From Leisingera coralii (GTDB lineage: Bacteria > Pseudomonadota > Alphaproteobacteria > Rhodobacterales > Rhodobacteraceae): 64,000 nt of DNA. Below are positions 50,398-59,052 of the stretch, one piece after another (position 1 is the stretch's first letter; the number at the start of each line of letters is the position of its first letter). A model generated the notes under the pieces. The model saw only the letters and a program-made list of their open reading frames with translations, was not told the DNA's origin and did no database searches. The stretch is taken from contig NZ_JBHUPT010000002.1 in NCBI RefSeq assembly GCF_049056525.1, forward strand, positions 263,394 through 327,393, in the 5' to 3' direction. A program made the position numbers and the translations under genes.

Positions 50398-51474
50398 ATG
50401 TTCTACCGTGAAGCCGGGGATTTCAAAGTCTCCTATGCCGATGACAGCCAGACCTTTCCGATCAAGTTCGACCGCTACCGCTACTATGCGGTGCTGGCGG
50501 TGGCGTTCGGCATCATCCCGTTCCTGATCAACGATTACTGGGCGAACGCGATCCTGCTGCCGTTCCTGATCTATTCGATCGCCGCAATCGGGCTGAACAT
50601 CCTGGTCGGCTACTGCGGCCAGGTGTCCCTGGGCACCGGCGGGTTCATGGCGGTGGGCGCCTATGCCTGCTACAAGCTGATGACCGCCTTCCCGGAAATC
50701 AGCATGTTCATTCACGTGCTGCTGGCGGGCGGCATCACCGCGCTGGTCTGCGTGCTGTTCGGCCTGCCCAGCTTGCGCATCAAGGGTTTCTACCTGGCGG
50801 TGGCAACGCTGGCGGCGCAGTTCTTCCTAGTGTGGCTGTTCAACCGGGTGCCGTGGTTCTACAACTACTCGGCTTCGGGCCAGATCAACGCGCCGGAACG
50901 CGACACCTTCGGCATCATCATCACCGGCCCCAACGCGCCGGCCTGGGCCACCTACCTGTTCTGCCTGATCTTCCTGACCGTCTGCGCGCTGATTGCCCGC
51001 AACCTGACCCGCGGCACCCAGGGCCGCAGCTGGATGGCGATCCGCGACATGGACATCGCCGCCGAGATCATCGGGGTGAACCCGTTGAAGGCCAAGCTGA
51101 CTGCCTTTGCCGTCTCCGGCTTCTTCATCGGCATCTCCGGCGCGCTGTTCTTTGCGGTCTACCTAGGCGCGGTCGAGGTCGGCGAGGCCTTTGGCATCAA
51201 CAAGTCGTTCCTGGTGCTGTTCATGGTGATCCTCGGCGGGTTGGGCTCGATCTTCGGCTCCTTTGCCGGTGCCGCCTTCCTGGTGCTGCTGCCGGTGGTG
51301 CTGAAGGTGGTGGGCGTCGACCTGCTGAACTGGCCCACGGACATCGTGGCGCATTTCCAGCTGGTGATCGTCGGCGCGCTGATCATCGTGTTCCTGATCG
51401 CGGAACCGCACGGGATGGCGCAGCTGTGGCGGGTTGCCAAGGAAAAACTGAGACTCTGGCCCTTCCCGCACTGA
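50398..51474 (+). CDS. livM: Branched-chain-type ABC transporter permease LivM
   Basis: A 358-residue permease with about nine membrane segments. The LivM blocks are IAAIGLNILVGYCGQVSLGTGGFMAVGAYA, FGLPSLRIKGFYLAVATLAAQFF, the coupling region GRSWMAIRDMDIAAEIIGVNPLKAKLTAFAVSGFFIGISGAL and VILGGLGSIFGSFAGAAFLVLLP. AAGGGAGCATCTGAGAC precedes the ATG. It is followed by the binding-protein gene. Confidence 0.95.
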   Translation: MFYREAGDFKVSYADDSQTFPIKFDRYRYYAVLAVAFGIIPFLINDYWANAILLPFLIYSIAAIGLNILVGYCGQVSLGTGGFMAVGAYACYKLMTAFPEISMFIHVLLAGGITALVCVLFGLPSLRIKGFYLAVATLAAQFFLVWLFNRVPWFYNYSASGQINAPERDTFGIIITGPNAPAWATYLFCLIFLTVCALIARNLTRGTQGRSWMAIRDMDIAAEIIGVNPLKAKLTAFAVSGFFIGISGALFFAVYLGAVEVGEAFGINKSFLVLFMVILGGLGSIFGSFAGAAFLVLLPVVLKVVGVDLLNWPTDIVAHFQLVIVGALIIVFLIAEPHGMAQLWRVAKEKLRLWPFPH

Positions 51475-51566
51475 CGCGGGGCGGCAGACACGCTGGCGGG
51501 GAGAAAACCAAGACCACCCCCGCCGAAGGAAACCATCGGATAAGACCAAAGGGAGGATTTAAGCCG

Positions 51567-52850
51567 ATGAAAAAGACACTGACCACACTGGCGCTCGGCG
51601 CCGCGATGGCAGCGGGTCCGGCAATGGCGGATCTGGTGTTCCCGGACCTCAGCTACCGGACCGGGCCCTATGCGGCGGGCGGCATTCCGTTCTCCGACGG
51701 CTACAACGACTACTTCACCCTGCTGAACGAGCGCGATGGCGGCATCGGCGGCGTCAAGGCCAAGGTGATCGAATGCGAGACCGGCTATAACACCGAAAAG
51801 GGCGTTGAGTGCTACGAGTCCACCAAGGGCCAGGGCGCGCTGATCTATCAGCCGCTGTCCACCGGCATCACCTATCAGCTGATCCCCAAGGTGACCGCGG
51901 ACAACATCCCGCTGCACACCATGGGCTATGGCCGCACCTCGGCGGCGAACGGCGAAGTGTTCAGCCACGTGTTCAACTACCCGGCCAACTACTGGAACGG
52001 CGCCTCGGGCGTGGTGAACTACCTGCTGGAAGCCAATGGTGGCGATATCAGCGGCAAGAAGATTGCGCTGATCTATCACAACTCCGCCTATGGCAAGGAG
52101 CCGATCCGCACCCTGGAAGAGCTGTCCAAGAAGCACGGCTTTGAGCTGATTGCTCTGCCGGTCGACCATCCCGGCCAGGAGCAGAAATCGCAGTGGCTGC
52201 AGATCCGCCGCGACCGTCCCGACAACGTCGTGATGTGGGGCTGGGGCGTGATGAACCAGGTGGCGATCCAGGAAGCTGCCAACATCCGCTTCCCGATGGA
52301 GAACTTCATCGGCGTGTGGTGGTCCGGTGCCGAGCATGACGTGCTGCCCGCGGGCGACAAGGCCAACGGCTACAAGGCGGTGACCTTCCACAACGTGGGC
52401 CGCGACTTCCCGGTGTTTGACGACATCCAGAAATATGTCGTGGACGCGGGCAAGGCGGCAGGTGCCGGCGATCAGGTGGGCAACGTGCTCTATAACCGCG
52501 GTATGTACGCGGCGATGCTGGCGGCCGAAGCTGCCAAGACCGCGCAGGAAATCCACGGCACCGCGGATATCACCCCGGCGATGATGCGCGACGGCATGGA
52601 AGCGCTGGTGATCGATGAGGCGAAGATGGAAGCGCTGGGGATGCCCAACTTCGGTCCGGCCTTCAACGTGTCCTGCGAAAACCACGGCGGCCCCGGCCTG
52701 GTCGGTGTGACCCAGTGGGATGCGGAGAGCAAGACCTGGTCGCTGATCTCTGACTTCAAACCGTCCGATACCGAAGTGATCGGCAAGCTGATCGAGGAAG
52801 ACTCGGCTGCTTATGCGGCAGAGAACAACATCGAACCTGGTTGCAAATAA
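51567..52850 (+). CDS. Periplasmic substrate-binding protein of the Liv-type transporter
   Basis: A 427-residue exported protein; signal peptide MKKTLTTLALGAAMAAGPAMA. The mature part belongs to the Peripla_BP_6 type I fold (LNERDGGIGGVKAKVIECETGYNTEKGVECYE, GKKIALIYHNSAYGKEPIRTLEEL). At about 405 mature residues it is longer than classic LivJ/LivK, which suits the group that binds aromatic or other organic acids rather than leucine, but the ligand is not determined. AAGGGAGGATTTAAGCCG precedes the ATG. Tandem hairpins follow, probably stabilising this message. Confidence 0.92.
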   Translation: MKKTLTTLALGAAMAAGPAMADLVFPDLSYRTGPYAAGGIPFSDGYNDYFTLLNERDGGIGGVKAKVIECETGYNTEKGVECYESTKGQGALIYQPLSTGITYQLIPKVTADNIPLHTMGYGRTSAANGEVFSHVFNYPANYWNGASGVVNYLLEANGGDISGKKIALIYHNSAYGKEPIRTLEELSKKHGFELIALPVDHPGQEQKSQWLQIRRDRPDNVVMWGWGVMNQVAIQEAANIRFPMENFIGVWWSGAEHDVLPAGDKANGYKAVTFHNVGRDFPVFDDIQKYVVDAGKAAGAGDQVGNVLYNRGMYAAMLAAEAAKTAQEIHGTADITPAMMRDGMEALVIDEAKMEALGMPNFGPAFNVSCENHGGPGLVGVTQWDAESKTWSLISDFKPSDTEVIGKLIEEDSAAYAAENNIEPGCK

Positions 52851-52860
52851 GGGCTTCATG

Positions 52861-52919
52861 CCGGCCCCCGCTGTCTTGGGGGCCGGAAAGAAACCGGCGC
52901 GGCGGCAAGCTGCCGCGCC
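52861..52919 (+). promoter_or_regulatory. Tandem intercistronic hairpins after the binding-protein gene
   Basis: Hairpin one is CCGGCCCCC / GGGGGCCGG (52861-52886) and hairpin two is GGCGCGGC / GCCGCGCC (52896-52919). They separate the binding protein from livF. Such structures commonly raise binding-protein mRNA over downstream genes by blocking 3' decay or causing partial termination. Confidence 0.6.
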
Positions 52920-52970
52920 ACTCAACGGGATCCCGGATCTGGTCCGGGACAGGCATGAGGACACGCTTTG

Positions 52971-53807
52971 ATGCTGGATGCAGCGAACACCGCCGAGGTG
53001 CAGGCCGAGACCCTGCTGGAGGTCAACAATATCGAGGTGATCTACAATCACGTGATCCTCGTCCTGAAGGGCGTGAGCCTGAATGTGCCCAAGGGCGGCA
53101 TCACCGCGCTGCTGGGCGGCAACGGGGCCGGCAAGACCACGACGCTGAAGGCGGTATCGAACCTGCTGCATTCGGAACGCGGCGAGGTCACCAAGGGCTC
53201 GATCAAATACCGCGGCGAGCATGTGCATGAGCAGGACCCGGCGGAGCTGGTGAAGAAGGGCGTCATCCAGGTGATGGAAGGCCGCCACTGCTTTGAGCAC
53301 CTGACGGTGGAAGAGAACCTGCTGACCGGCGCCTATACCCGCACGGACGGCGGCGCGAATGTCCAGAAAGACCTGGAAATGGTCTATCACTACTTCCCGC
53401 GCCTGAAGGAGCGGCGGAAGAGCCAGGCCGGTTATACCTCGGGCGGCGAGCAGCAGATGGTGGCGATGGGCCGCGCGCTGATGTCGCGGCCGGAAACCAT
53501 CCTGCTGGACGAGCCGTCGATGGGGCTGGCGCCGCAGCTGGTGGAGCAGATTTTCGAGATCGTGAAGTCGATCAACGAGCAGGAGGGCGTGACCTTCCTG
53601 CTGGCCGAGCAGAACACCAACGTCGCCCTGCGGTATGCCCATTACGGCTATATCCTGGAATCGGGCCGGGTGGTGATGGACGGGCCTGCGGCAGAGCTGC
53701 GGGAGAACCCGGATGTGAAGGAATTCTACCTCGGGATGTCGGATGAAGGGCGCAAGAGCTTCCGCGACGTGCGGTCCTACCGCCGCCGCAAGAGGTGGCT
53801 GAGCTGA
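52971..53807 (+). CDS. livF: Branched-chain-type ABC transporter ATP-binding protein LivF
   Basis: A 278-residue ATPase. Walker A is GGNGAGKTT near residue 46, the signature is YTSGGEQQMVAMGRAL and Walker B is ILLDEPSMGLAP; MEGRHCFEHLTVEENLLTGAY is the LivF-type Q-loop region. The ATG at 52971 follows GAGGA by nine bases; an in-frame TTG directly precedes it. The C-terminal extension (MSDEGRKSFRDVRSYRRRKRW) is longer than usual for LivF. It lies 17 bp before the PaaK-like gene. Confidence 0.94.
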   Translation: MLDAANTAEVQAETLLEVNNIEVIYNHVILVLKGVSLNVPKGGITALLGGNGAGKTTTLKAVSNLLHSERGEVTKGSIKYRGEHVHEQDPAELVKKGVIQVMEGRHCFEHLTVEENLLTGAYTRTDGGANVQKDLEMVYHYFPRLKERRKSQAGYTSGGEQQMVAMGRALMSRPETILLDEPSMGLAPQLVEQIFEIVKSINEQEGVTFLLAEQNTNVALRYAHYGYILESGRVVMDGPAAELRENPDVKEFYLGMSDEGRKSFRDVRSYRRRKRWLS

Positions 53808-53824
53808 TGCGGGGAGATGACGTG

Positions 53825-55042
53825 ATGAGCTTTTTTGACACGCTTGAAACCCGCAGCGCAGACGAACGCGCCGCAGACCTGGCCAAGGCGCTGCCGCAGC
53901 AGATCGCCCGCGCCAAGAGTGCAGCCGGTTATGCCGCGCTGCTGGACGGGGTGGACCCGGCCGCGGTGGCCTCGGCCGGGGCGTTGGCCAAGCTGCCGGT
54001 GCTGCGCAAATCTGAGCTGAGCCGGGCGCAGGCCGAGAACCCTCCCTTTGGCGGCTTCACCGTGAAGCCCGCGCATGGCTTTGCCCATATCTTCCAGAGC
54101 CCCGGCCCGATTTATGAGCCGGGCGGGGTGGACGGCGACTGGTGGCGGATGGGGCGGTTCCTGAACGCCGCCGGGATCGGCCAGGGCGATGTGGTGCAGA
54201 ACTGCTTTGGCTACCACCTGACGCCCGCCGGCATGATCTTTGAAAACGGCGCGCGGGCGGTTGGTGCTGCGGTGCTGCCGGCCGGCACCGGCCAGACCGA
54301 GCTGCAGGTGACTGCTGCGCGCGACGTGGGCGCCACCGCCTATGCCGGCACGCCGGATTACCTGAAGGTGATCCTGGACAAGGCCGATGCGATGGGTGTG
54401 GAGCTGAAATTCTCCAAGGCGGCGGTGGGCGGCGGCGCGCTGTTCCCGAGCCTGCGCCAGGAATACGCTGACCGCGGGATCTCCTGCCTGCAGTGCTATG
54501 CCACTGCGGATCTGGGCAACATCGCCTATGAAAGCCCGGCGATGGAGGGGATGATCGTTGACGAGCATGTGATCGTCGAGATCGTCACCCCCGGCACCGG
54601 CAACCCGGTGGCGCCGGGCGAGGTGGGCGAGGTTGTGGTGACCACGCTGAACCCCGATTACCCGCTGATCCGCTTTGCCACCGGCGATCTGTCGGCGGTG
54701 ATGCCGGGTGTTTCGCCCTGCGGCCGCACCAACATGCGGATCAAGGGCTGGATGGGCCGTGCCGATCAGACCACCAAGATCAAGGGCATGTTCGTGCGCC
54801 CCGAGCAGGTGGCGGCGCTGGTCGAGAAGCATGACGAGATCGTCAAGGCCCGCGTGATTGCCAGCCGCGACGGCGAGATGGACGCGATGACCGTGCAGAT
54901 CGAAGCGGCAGGCGGCGACGAGGCGGCCTATGCGCGTTCGGTGATCGAGGTGCTGAAGCTCAAGGGCAAGGTCGAGGTGGTCGCGCCCGGGGCGCTGCCC
55001 AAGGACGGGCTGGTGATCGAGGATCAGCGGACCTACGACTGA
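53825..55042 (+). CDS. PaaK-family (phenylacetate-CoA ligase-like) protein with altered phosphate loop
   Basis: A 405-residue member of the phenylacetate-CoA ligase family of adenylate-forming enzymes. Family features are the CYATADLGNIAYES motif, LIRFATGDLSAVMPG, and the C-terminal hinge GRADQTTKIKGMFVRPEQVAAL with the PaaK-type end domain. Where active ligases have the Ser/Thr/Gly-rich loop (SSGTTG), this protein reads FQSPGPIYEPGG, so ATP binding may differ or activity may be lost. It closes the Liv cluster. Its usual role would be CoA activation of an aromatic acid; the substrate here is unknown. Confidence 0.85.
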   Translation: MSFFDTLETRSADERAADLAKALPQQIARAKSAAGYAALLDGVDPAAVASAGALAKLPVLRKSELSRAQAENPPFGGFTVKPAHGFAHIFQSPGPIYEPGGVDGDWWRMGRFLNAAGIGQGDVVQNCFGYHLTPAGMIFENGARAVGAAVLPAGTGQTELQVTAARDVGATAYAGTPDYLKVILDKADAMGVELKFSKAAVGGGALFPSLRQEYADRGISCLQCYATADLGNIAYESPAMEGMIVDEHVIVEIVTPGTGNPVAPGEVGEVVVTTLNPDYPLIRFATGDLSAVMPGVSPCGRTNMRIKGWMGRADQTTKIKGMFVRPEQVAALVEKHDEIVKARVIASRDGEMDAMTVQIEAAGGDEAAYARSVIEVLKLKGKVEVVAPGALPKDGLVIEDQRTYD

Positions 55043-55063
55043 GCCGCGCAGAGTTGCTGACTG

Positions 55064-55092
55064 AAACGGGCGCCGGATGCAGGCGCCCGTTT
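55064..55092 (+). terminator. Terminator of the ligase/Liv cluster
   Basis: A perfect 11-bp stem AAACGGGCGCC / GGCGCCCGTTT with a GGATGCA loop lies 21 bp after the stop. T residues at the end of the stem support termination. Confidence 0.75.
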
Positions 55093-55201
55093 GCTGTTCC
55101 GGCGGCGGCATGGCCCGGGCCGCGCTTTCCGGCTGGAATTTCTGACTGGAATGGTCGAAATAGGGCGGTGTGAACCTTCATCCGGACCCTGACTGCCGCA
55201 A

Positions 55202-56881
55202 ATGACTGCTGCCAATGATCCCATCGAATATGCCCCGCACGGGCGCCGCCGCGGCGGCAAGAGCGGCGGCGGGCTTTTTGCCGTCCTGGCGTGGGCGGTG
55301 GCGCTGTCCTGCCTGCTGCCGATGGTGGCAGTGGCGCTGGCGGCGGCGTTCGGCGGCACGGAGACGATCAGCCATCTCGCCGAAACGGTGCTGCCGGGCT
55401 ATACGCTGACGACGCTGGCGCTGGTGGCGATGGTGGCGCTTGGCACCTTTGCAATCGGCACCGGAGCGGCCTGGCTGGTGACGATGACCCGGTTTCCCGG
55501 TGCCCGGTTTCTGGAGATTGCGCTGGTGCTGCCGCTGGCCTTCCCGGCCTATGTGCTGGCCTATGCCTACACCCATATCCTGGACCACCCCGGCATCGTG
55601 CAATCCACCCTGCGCGAGGTGACGGGCTGGGGGCCGCGGGATTACTGGTTCCCGGAGATCCGCTCCACCGGCGGGGCGGCGGCGATGCTGGTGCTGGTGC
55701 TGTACCCCTATGTCTACCTGCTGGCGCGGGCGGCGTTCATGCAGCAGAGCGCTGGAGCTTTCCTGGCCGCCAGGGCCCTGGGCAAGAACGCCTGGCAGGC
55801 GTTCTGGATGGTCAGCCTGCCGATGGCGCGCCCGGCCATTGCCTCGGGCGTGCTGCTGGCGGTGATGGAGACGATCGCGGATTTCGGCACGGTGTCCTAT
55901 TTCGGGGTGCAGACCTTTGCCACCGGGATCTACACCAGCTGGTTCTCTCTGGGCGACCGGGGCGGCGCGGCGCAGCTGGCACTGTGCCTCTTGGGCTTTG
56001 CCCTGACGCTGGCGGTGGTCGAGCGCTCCACCCGCGGGCGGGCGAAGTACCACCATGCCGGCAAACACCACACCCAGATGCCGCCGGCGGAGCTGGGCGG
56101 CGTCAAGGCGGCAGTGGCCGTGTTCTTCTGCGCGGTGCCGGTGGTGCTGGGCTTCCTGCTGCCGGTGGCGGTGCTGTTCCTGATGAGCTTTGACTCGGAG
56201 CAGAACCTGTTCAGCCGCCGCTATATCGGCTTCACCAGCAATTCGATCATCCTGGCGTCGGCGGCGGCGGTGCTGACGGTGGCGGCCGCGGTCTGCCTCG
56301 GCTTTTACCAGCGCCTGCGGCCCGGGCGGCTGTCCTCCGCGGCGGCCTATTTCGCCCGGCTGGGCTATGCGGTGCCCGGCGGGGTGATCGCGGTGGGGCT
56401 GATCGTGCCCTTCGCGGCGTTCGATAATGCGCTGGATGCCTGGATGCGGGAGACCTTCGGCATCCGCACCGGGCTGTTGGTGACCGGCTCGATCTGGCTG
56501 CTGGTTGCTGCCTATGGCGTGCGGTTCATGGCGGCGGCGCTGGGGGCATATGAGGGCGGACAGGCGACGATGCACACCAATATGGATGCCGCGGCGCGGT
56601 CACTGGGGCAGGGGCCGATGGGGATGCTGCGCCGGGTGCATCTGCCGATCCTGACGCCCAGCCTGCTGACCGCGCTGCTGATTGTCTTTGTCGATGTGAT
56701 GAAGGAGCTGCCCGCGACGCTGATCATGCGGCCCTTCAATTTCGACACGCTGGCGGTGCAGGCGCACCGGCTGGCGGCGGATGAGCGGCTGGAGGGCGCT
56801 GCGGTGCCCTCGCTGGTGATCATGGCGGTTGGCTTGCTGCCGGTCATCCTGATCTGCCGCCAGGTGGGACGGCGCCGCTAG
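55202..56881 (+). CDS. Fe(III)-type ABC transporter permease (FbpB type, two permease domains)
   Basis: A 559-residue membrane protein with about twelve segments and two fused binding-protein-dependent permease domains. Each domain has its EAA-like coupling loop: ARALGKNAWQAFWMVSLPMARPAIASG (about residue 190) and AARSLGQGPMGMLRRVHLPILTPSLLTA (about 462). The architecture matches FbpB/SfuB iron permeases; thiamin permeases are related. A matching binding-protein gene lies 1.2 kb away on the opposite strand, with a CobW gene between. No ATPase gene is adjacent in the window. Confidence 0.9.
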   Translation: MTAANDPIEYAPHGRRRGGKSGGGLFAVLAWAVALSCLLPMVAVALAAAFGGTETISHLAETVLPGYTLTTLALVAMVALGTFAIGTGAAWLVTMTRFPGARFLEIALVLPLAFPAYVLAYAYTHILDHPGIVQSTLREVTGWGPRDYWFPEIRSTGGAAAMLVLVLYPYVYLLARAAFMQQSAGAFLAARALGKNAWQAFWMVSLPMARPAIASGVLLAVMETIADFGTVSYFGVQTFATGIYTSWFSLGDRGGAAQLALCLLGFALTLAVVERSTRGRAKYHHAGKHHTQMPPAELGGVKAAVAVFFCAVPVVLGFLLPVAVLFLMSFDSEQNLFSRRYIGFTSNSIILASAAAVLTVAAAVCLGFYQRLRPGRLSSAAAYFARLGYAVPGGVIAVGLIVPFAAFDNALDAWMRETFGIRTGLLVTGSIWLLVAAYGVRFMAAALGAYEGGQATMHTNMDAAARSLGQGPMGMLRRVHLPILTPSLLTALLIVFVDVMKELPATLIMRPFNFDTLAVQAHRLAADERLEGAAVPSLVIMAVGLLPVILICRQVGRRR

Positions 56882-56884
56882 GCG

Positions 56885-56931
56885 CAAGAATTTTGGAAAA
56901 TTCTTGCCAGGAAAATTCGAATTTTCCTGGC
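56885..56931. repeat. Two adjoining AT-rich palindromes between convergent genes
   Basis: CAAGAATTTT-GG-AAAATTCTTG (56885-56906) adjoins a perfect 26-bp palindrome whose half is GCCAGGAAAATTC (56906-56931). Both carry the GAATTTT/AAAATTC core, so they can also pair with each other. They fill most of the gap between the permease and cobW stops and may act as a bidirectional terminator. Confidence 0.75.
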
Positions 56932-56953
56932 GCGTTAGATGGCTAGGGGCGGC

Positions 56954-57814
56954 TTATGCCGCCCACCAGGCCTCGATCTCGTCACGGGAAATCCGGTCTG
57001 CCGGGCCCAGGCCCACCAGAACGGTTTCCTCCGCCTCGCAGCGTTTGGCTTCGACGTGGCGGCCCACCACATGCAGCTCATAAGCGCCGCCGGTGGTCAG
57101 CACGAAGCCCTTCATCCGGTAGAGCCCTGCGGGCCGGTCTGCCAGCTTGTCCCCCAGCGCGCGGCGGTCCAGCACGTCGCTGCTGCGGTGCTGCCAGGTG
57201 GCATAGGCGGGGTGGGCGGCAACCGCGCGGCCCTTGGGCAGCGGCACCACGTCAAACAGCAGTTCCGCCACGGGAGAGCCGTTCAGCACCGTCGGGGTGC
57301 GGGCGCCGGCCGATTTCAAGGTGGCGCCGAGCGTTTCGGAGATTTCATCGCATTTGGTCGCGATCACCAGATCCGCGGCGCGGATCTGCTGCTCTGCCTG
57401 CGGGGCAACCAGCGGGTCGCTCAGCAGCGTTTCCGCATTCCCCGCATCAACCAGGGTGACGATGCCGCCGTAGCTGAGGCCGGTTTCATTGAGAACGGAA
57501 TTGGCGATGGCAACCGGATCGGAGATGCCGCTGGCTTCGATCACCAGATGGTCCGGGTGTTCGGGGCGGTTCAGTATTTCCCGCAGCGCCGCGGCCAGGT
57601 CGTCGCCCATGGTGCAGCAGACGCAGCCATTGGTGAGGGCGATCTTGCCGCCGTCTGTATTCTGGATCAGCGCGTCGTCGATATTGACCGCGCCGAAGTC
57701 ATTCACGATCACGGCCAGCTTCAGCCCGTGATCCTCGGCCAGCAGCCGGTTGATCAGGGTGGTCTTGCCCGCCCCCAGATACCCGCTGATAATCGTTACC
57801 GGCAACCGGTTCAT
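56954..57814 (-). CDS. CobW/COG0523-family GTPase
   Basis: A 286-residue metal-handling GTPase. Walker A GYLGAGKTT is at 11-19, the metal-binding CXCC motif is GCVCC at 63-67, the Walker B/Glu region is EASGISDPVAI, and the guanine-specificity motif reads TKCDE. The C-terminal CobW_C domain is short. Family members deliver zinc, cobalt or iron to target enzymes. The start at 57814 is chosen because the P-loop begins 10 residues later, as usual. Its location between iron-transport genes suggests a link to metal supply, though zinc shortage control is equally possible. Confidence 0.92.
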   Translation of the reverse strand: MNRLPVTIISGYLGAGKTTLINRLLAEDHGLKLAVIVNDFGAVNIDDALIQNTDGGKIALTNGCVCCTMGDDLAAALREILNRPEHPDHLVIEASGISDPVAIANSVLNETGLSYGGIVTLVDAGNAETLLSDPLVAPQAEQQIRAADLVIATKCDEISETLGATLKSAGARTPTVLNGSPVAELLFDVVPLPKGRAVAAHPAYATWQHRSSDVLDRRALGDKLADRPAGLYRMKGFVLTTGGAYELHVVGRHVEAKRCEAEETVLVGLGPADRISRDEIEAWWAA

Positions 57815-57985
57815 AAGCTCTGGCCCCCCAGAGCGCGGCGTGCTCCCGACTGCATGTTTCCCCCCGAATTTCAAGATGCGCGAACGTATAGGGGCCTGGC
57901 GCAATCGGGTCTAGGAAAAGCTGGGGATGCGTCGAAGTTTTGCCATCCTGACGGCGGCTGTGCCATTTGGGAAACGCACAGGTGC

Positions 57986-58013
57986 AAAAAAGCGCGGCCC
58001 GGGGCCGCGCTTT
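57986..58013 (-). terminator. Terminator of the iron-binding protein gene
   Basis: A long GC stem AAAGCGCGGCCC / GGGCCGCGCTTT is followed on the minus strand by TTTTTTGC, 22 bp past the stop. Confidence 0.85.
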
Positions 58014-58035
58014 GCCGGTTTTCTGCGGACTGGGG

Positions 58036-59052
58036 TTACTTCCAGCCGACGTCGTTGAAGATCTTCTGTGCCTCGGGCAGGTTCTTGGCGACCTCCGACA
58101 GGTTCACGTCATCCGGCTTGAAATGGCCAAGCGCTGCGATCGAGGGGGCCAGGCCAACGCCCGGAACCGCCGGGTACTCGTCATTGCCGGCCGAGAAATA
58201 CGCTTGGGCGGAATCGCTGGCGAGGTACTCCAGGAACTTGACGGCGTTGTCCTTGTTCGGCGCGTGCACGGCAACACCGCCGCCGGACAGGTTCATATGC
58301 GCGCCTTCGGTGTTCTGCGAGGGGAACAGCCAGCCGATCTGGTCGCGGTTCTCCGAGACGCCCTTGACCTCCTTGCGGATCGAGCGGGCGAAGTAATAGC
58401 TGTTGGCCACCGAGATATCGCACTCGCCCGAGACCAGGCCGCGAATCTGGTCGGTGTCGCCGCCCTGCGGGTCGCGCGCCATGTTGGCGACCACGCCTTC
58501 GGCCCAGCTGCGGGCTGCCTCGGCGCCGTGATGGGTCACGATCGAGGCCAGCAGGGTCTGGTTGTAGGTGTTCTTGGAGGAGCGGATGCAGACCTTGCCC
58601 TTATACGCGGGGTCGGCCAGGTCCAGGTAGGTCAGCGGCGGGTTGGCGACCTCGTCCTTGTCGTAGAAGATGATGCGCGAGCGCTGGCTGAAGCCGAACC
58701 ACTGGTTGTCTTCGTCCTGCAGGTAGGCGGGAACGCGGGATTCCAGCACGTCGCTGTCGATGCTTTGCAGCACGCCTGCGTCCTTGGCCCGGGTCAGGCG
58801 CGAAGTGTCGACGGTGATCAGGATGTCGGCGGGGGAGTTCTCGCCTTCGGCCTTCATCCGGGCAATCAGCTCATCGGCGTTGCCTTCGATGCGGTTGATG
58901 GTGATGCCGGTGGCCTCTTCGAATTCCGAATAGAGCTGTTCGTCGGTGTCATAGTGGCGCGAGGAATAGATGTTCAGCTCGCCTTCGGCGGCAGCAGTGG
59001 TGGCAATGGCCGCGGTCAGCGCGCCGGCCAGTACGGTGGTGGCTTTCAGCAT
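58036..59052 (-). CDS. Fe(III) ABC transporter periplasmic binding protein (FbpA/FutA type)
   Basis: A 338-residue exported protein; signal peptide MLKATTVLAGALTAAIATTAAA. The mature protein has the ferric-binding pattern LNIYSSRHYDTDEQLYSEFEEATGI at its start and the tyrosine-rich ANSYYFARSI segment that supplies iron ligands. It also has KVCIRSSKNTYNQTLLASIV and the C-terminal KFLEYLASDSAQAYFSAGNDEYPAVPGV. It should partner with the FbpB-type permease at 55.2-56.9 kb. It is monocistronic with its own terminator. A Fur-type site was not recognisable upstream. Confidence 0.93.
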   Translation of the reverse strand: MLKATTVLAGALTAAIATTAAAEGELNIYSSRHYDTDEQLYSEFEEATGITINRIEGNADELIARMKAEGENSPADILITVDTSRLTRAKDAGVLQSIDSDVLESRVPAYLQDEDNQWFGFSQRSRIIFYDKDEVANPPLTYLDLADPAYKGKVCIRSSKNTYNQTLLASIVTHHGAEAARSWAEGVVANMARDPQGGDTDQIRGLVSGECDISVANSYYFARSIRKEVKGVSENRDQIGWLFPSQNTEGAHMNLSGGGVAVHAPNKDNAVKFLEYLASDSAQAYFSAGNDEYPAVPGVGLAPSIAALGHFKPDDVNLSEVAKNLPEAQKIFNDVGWK

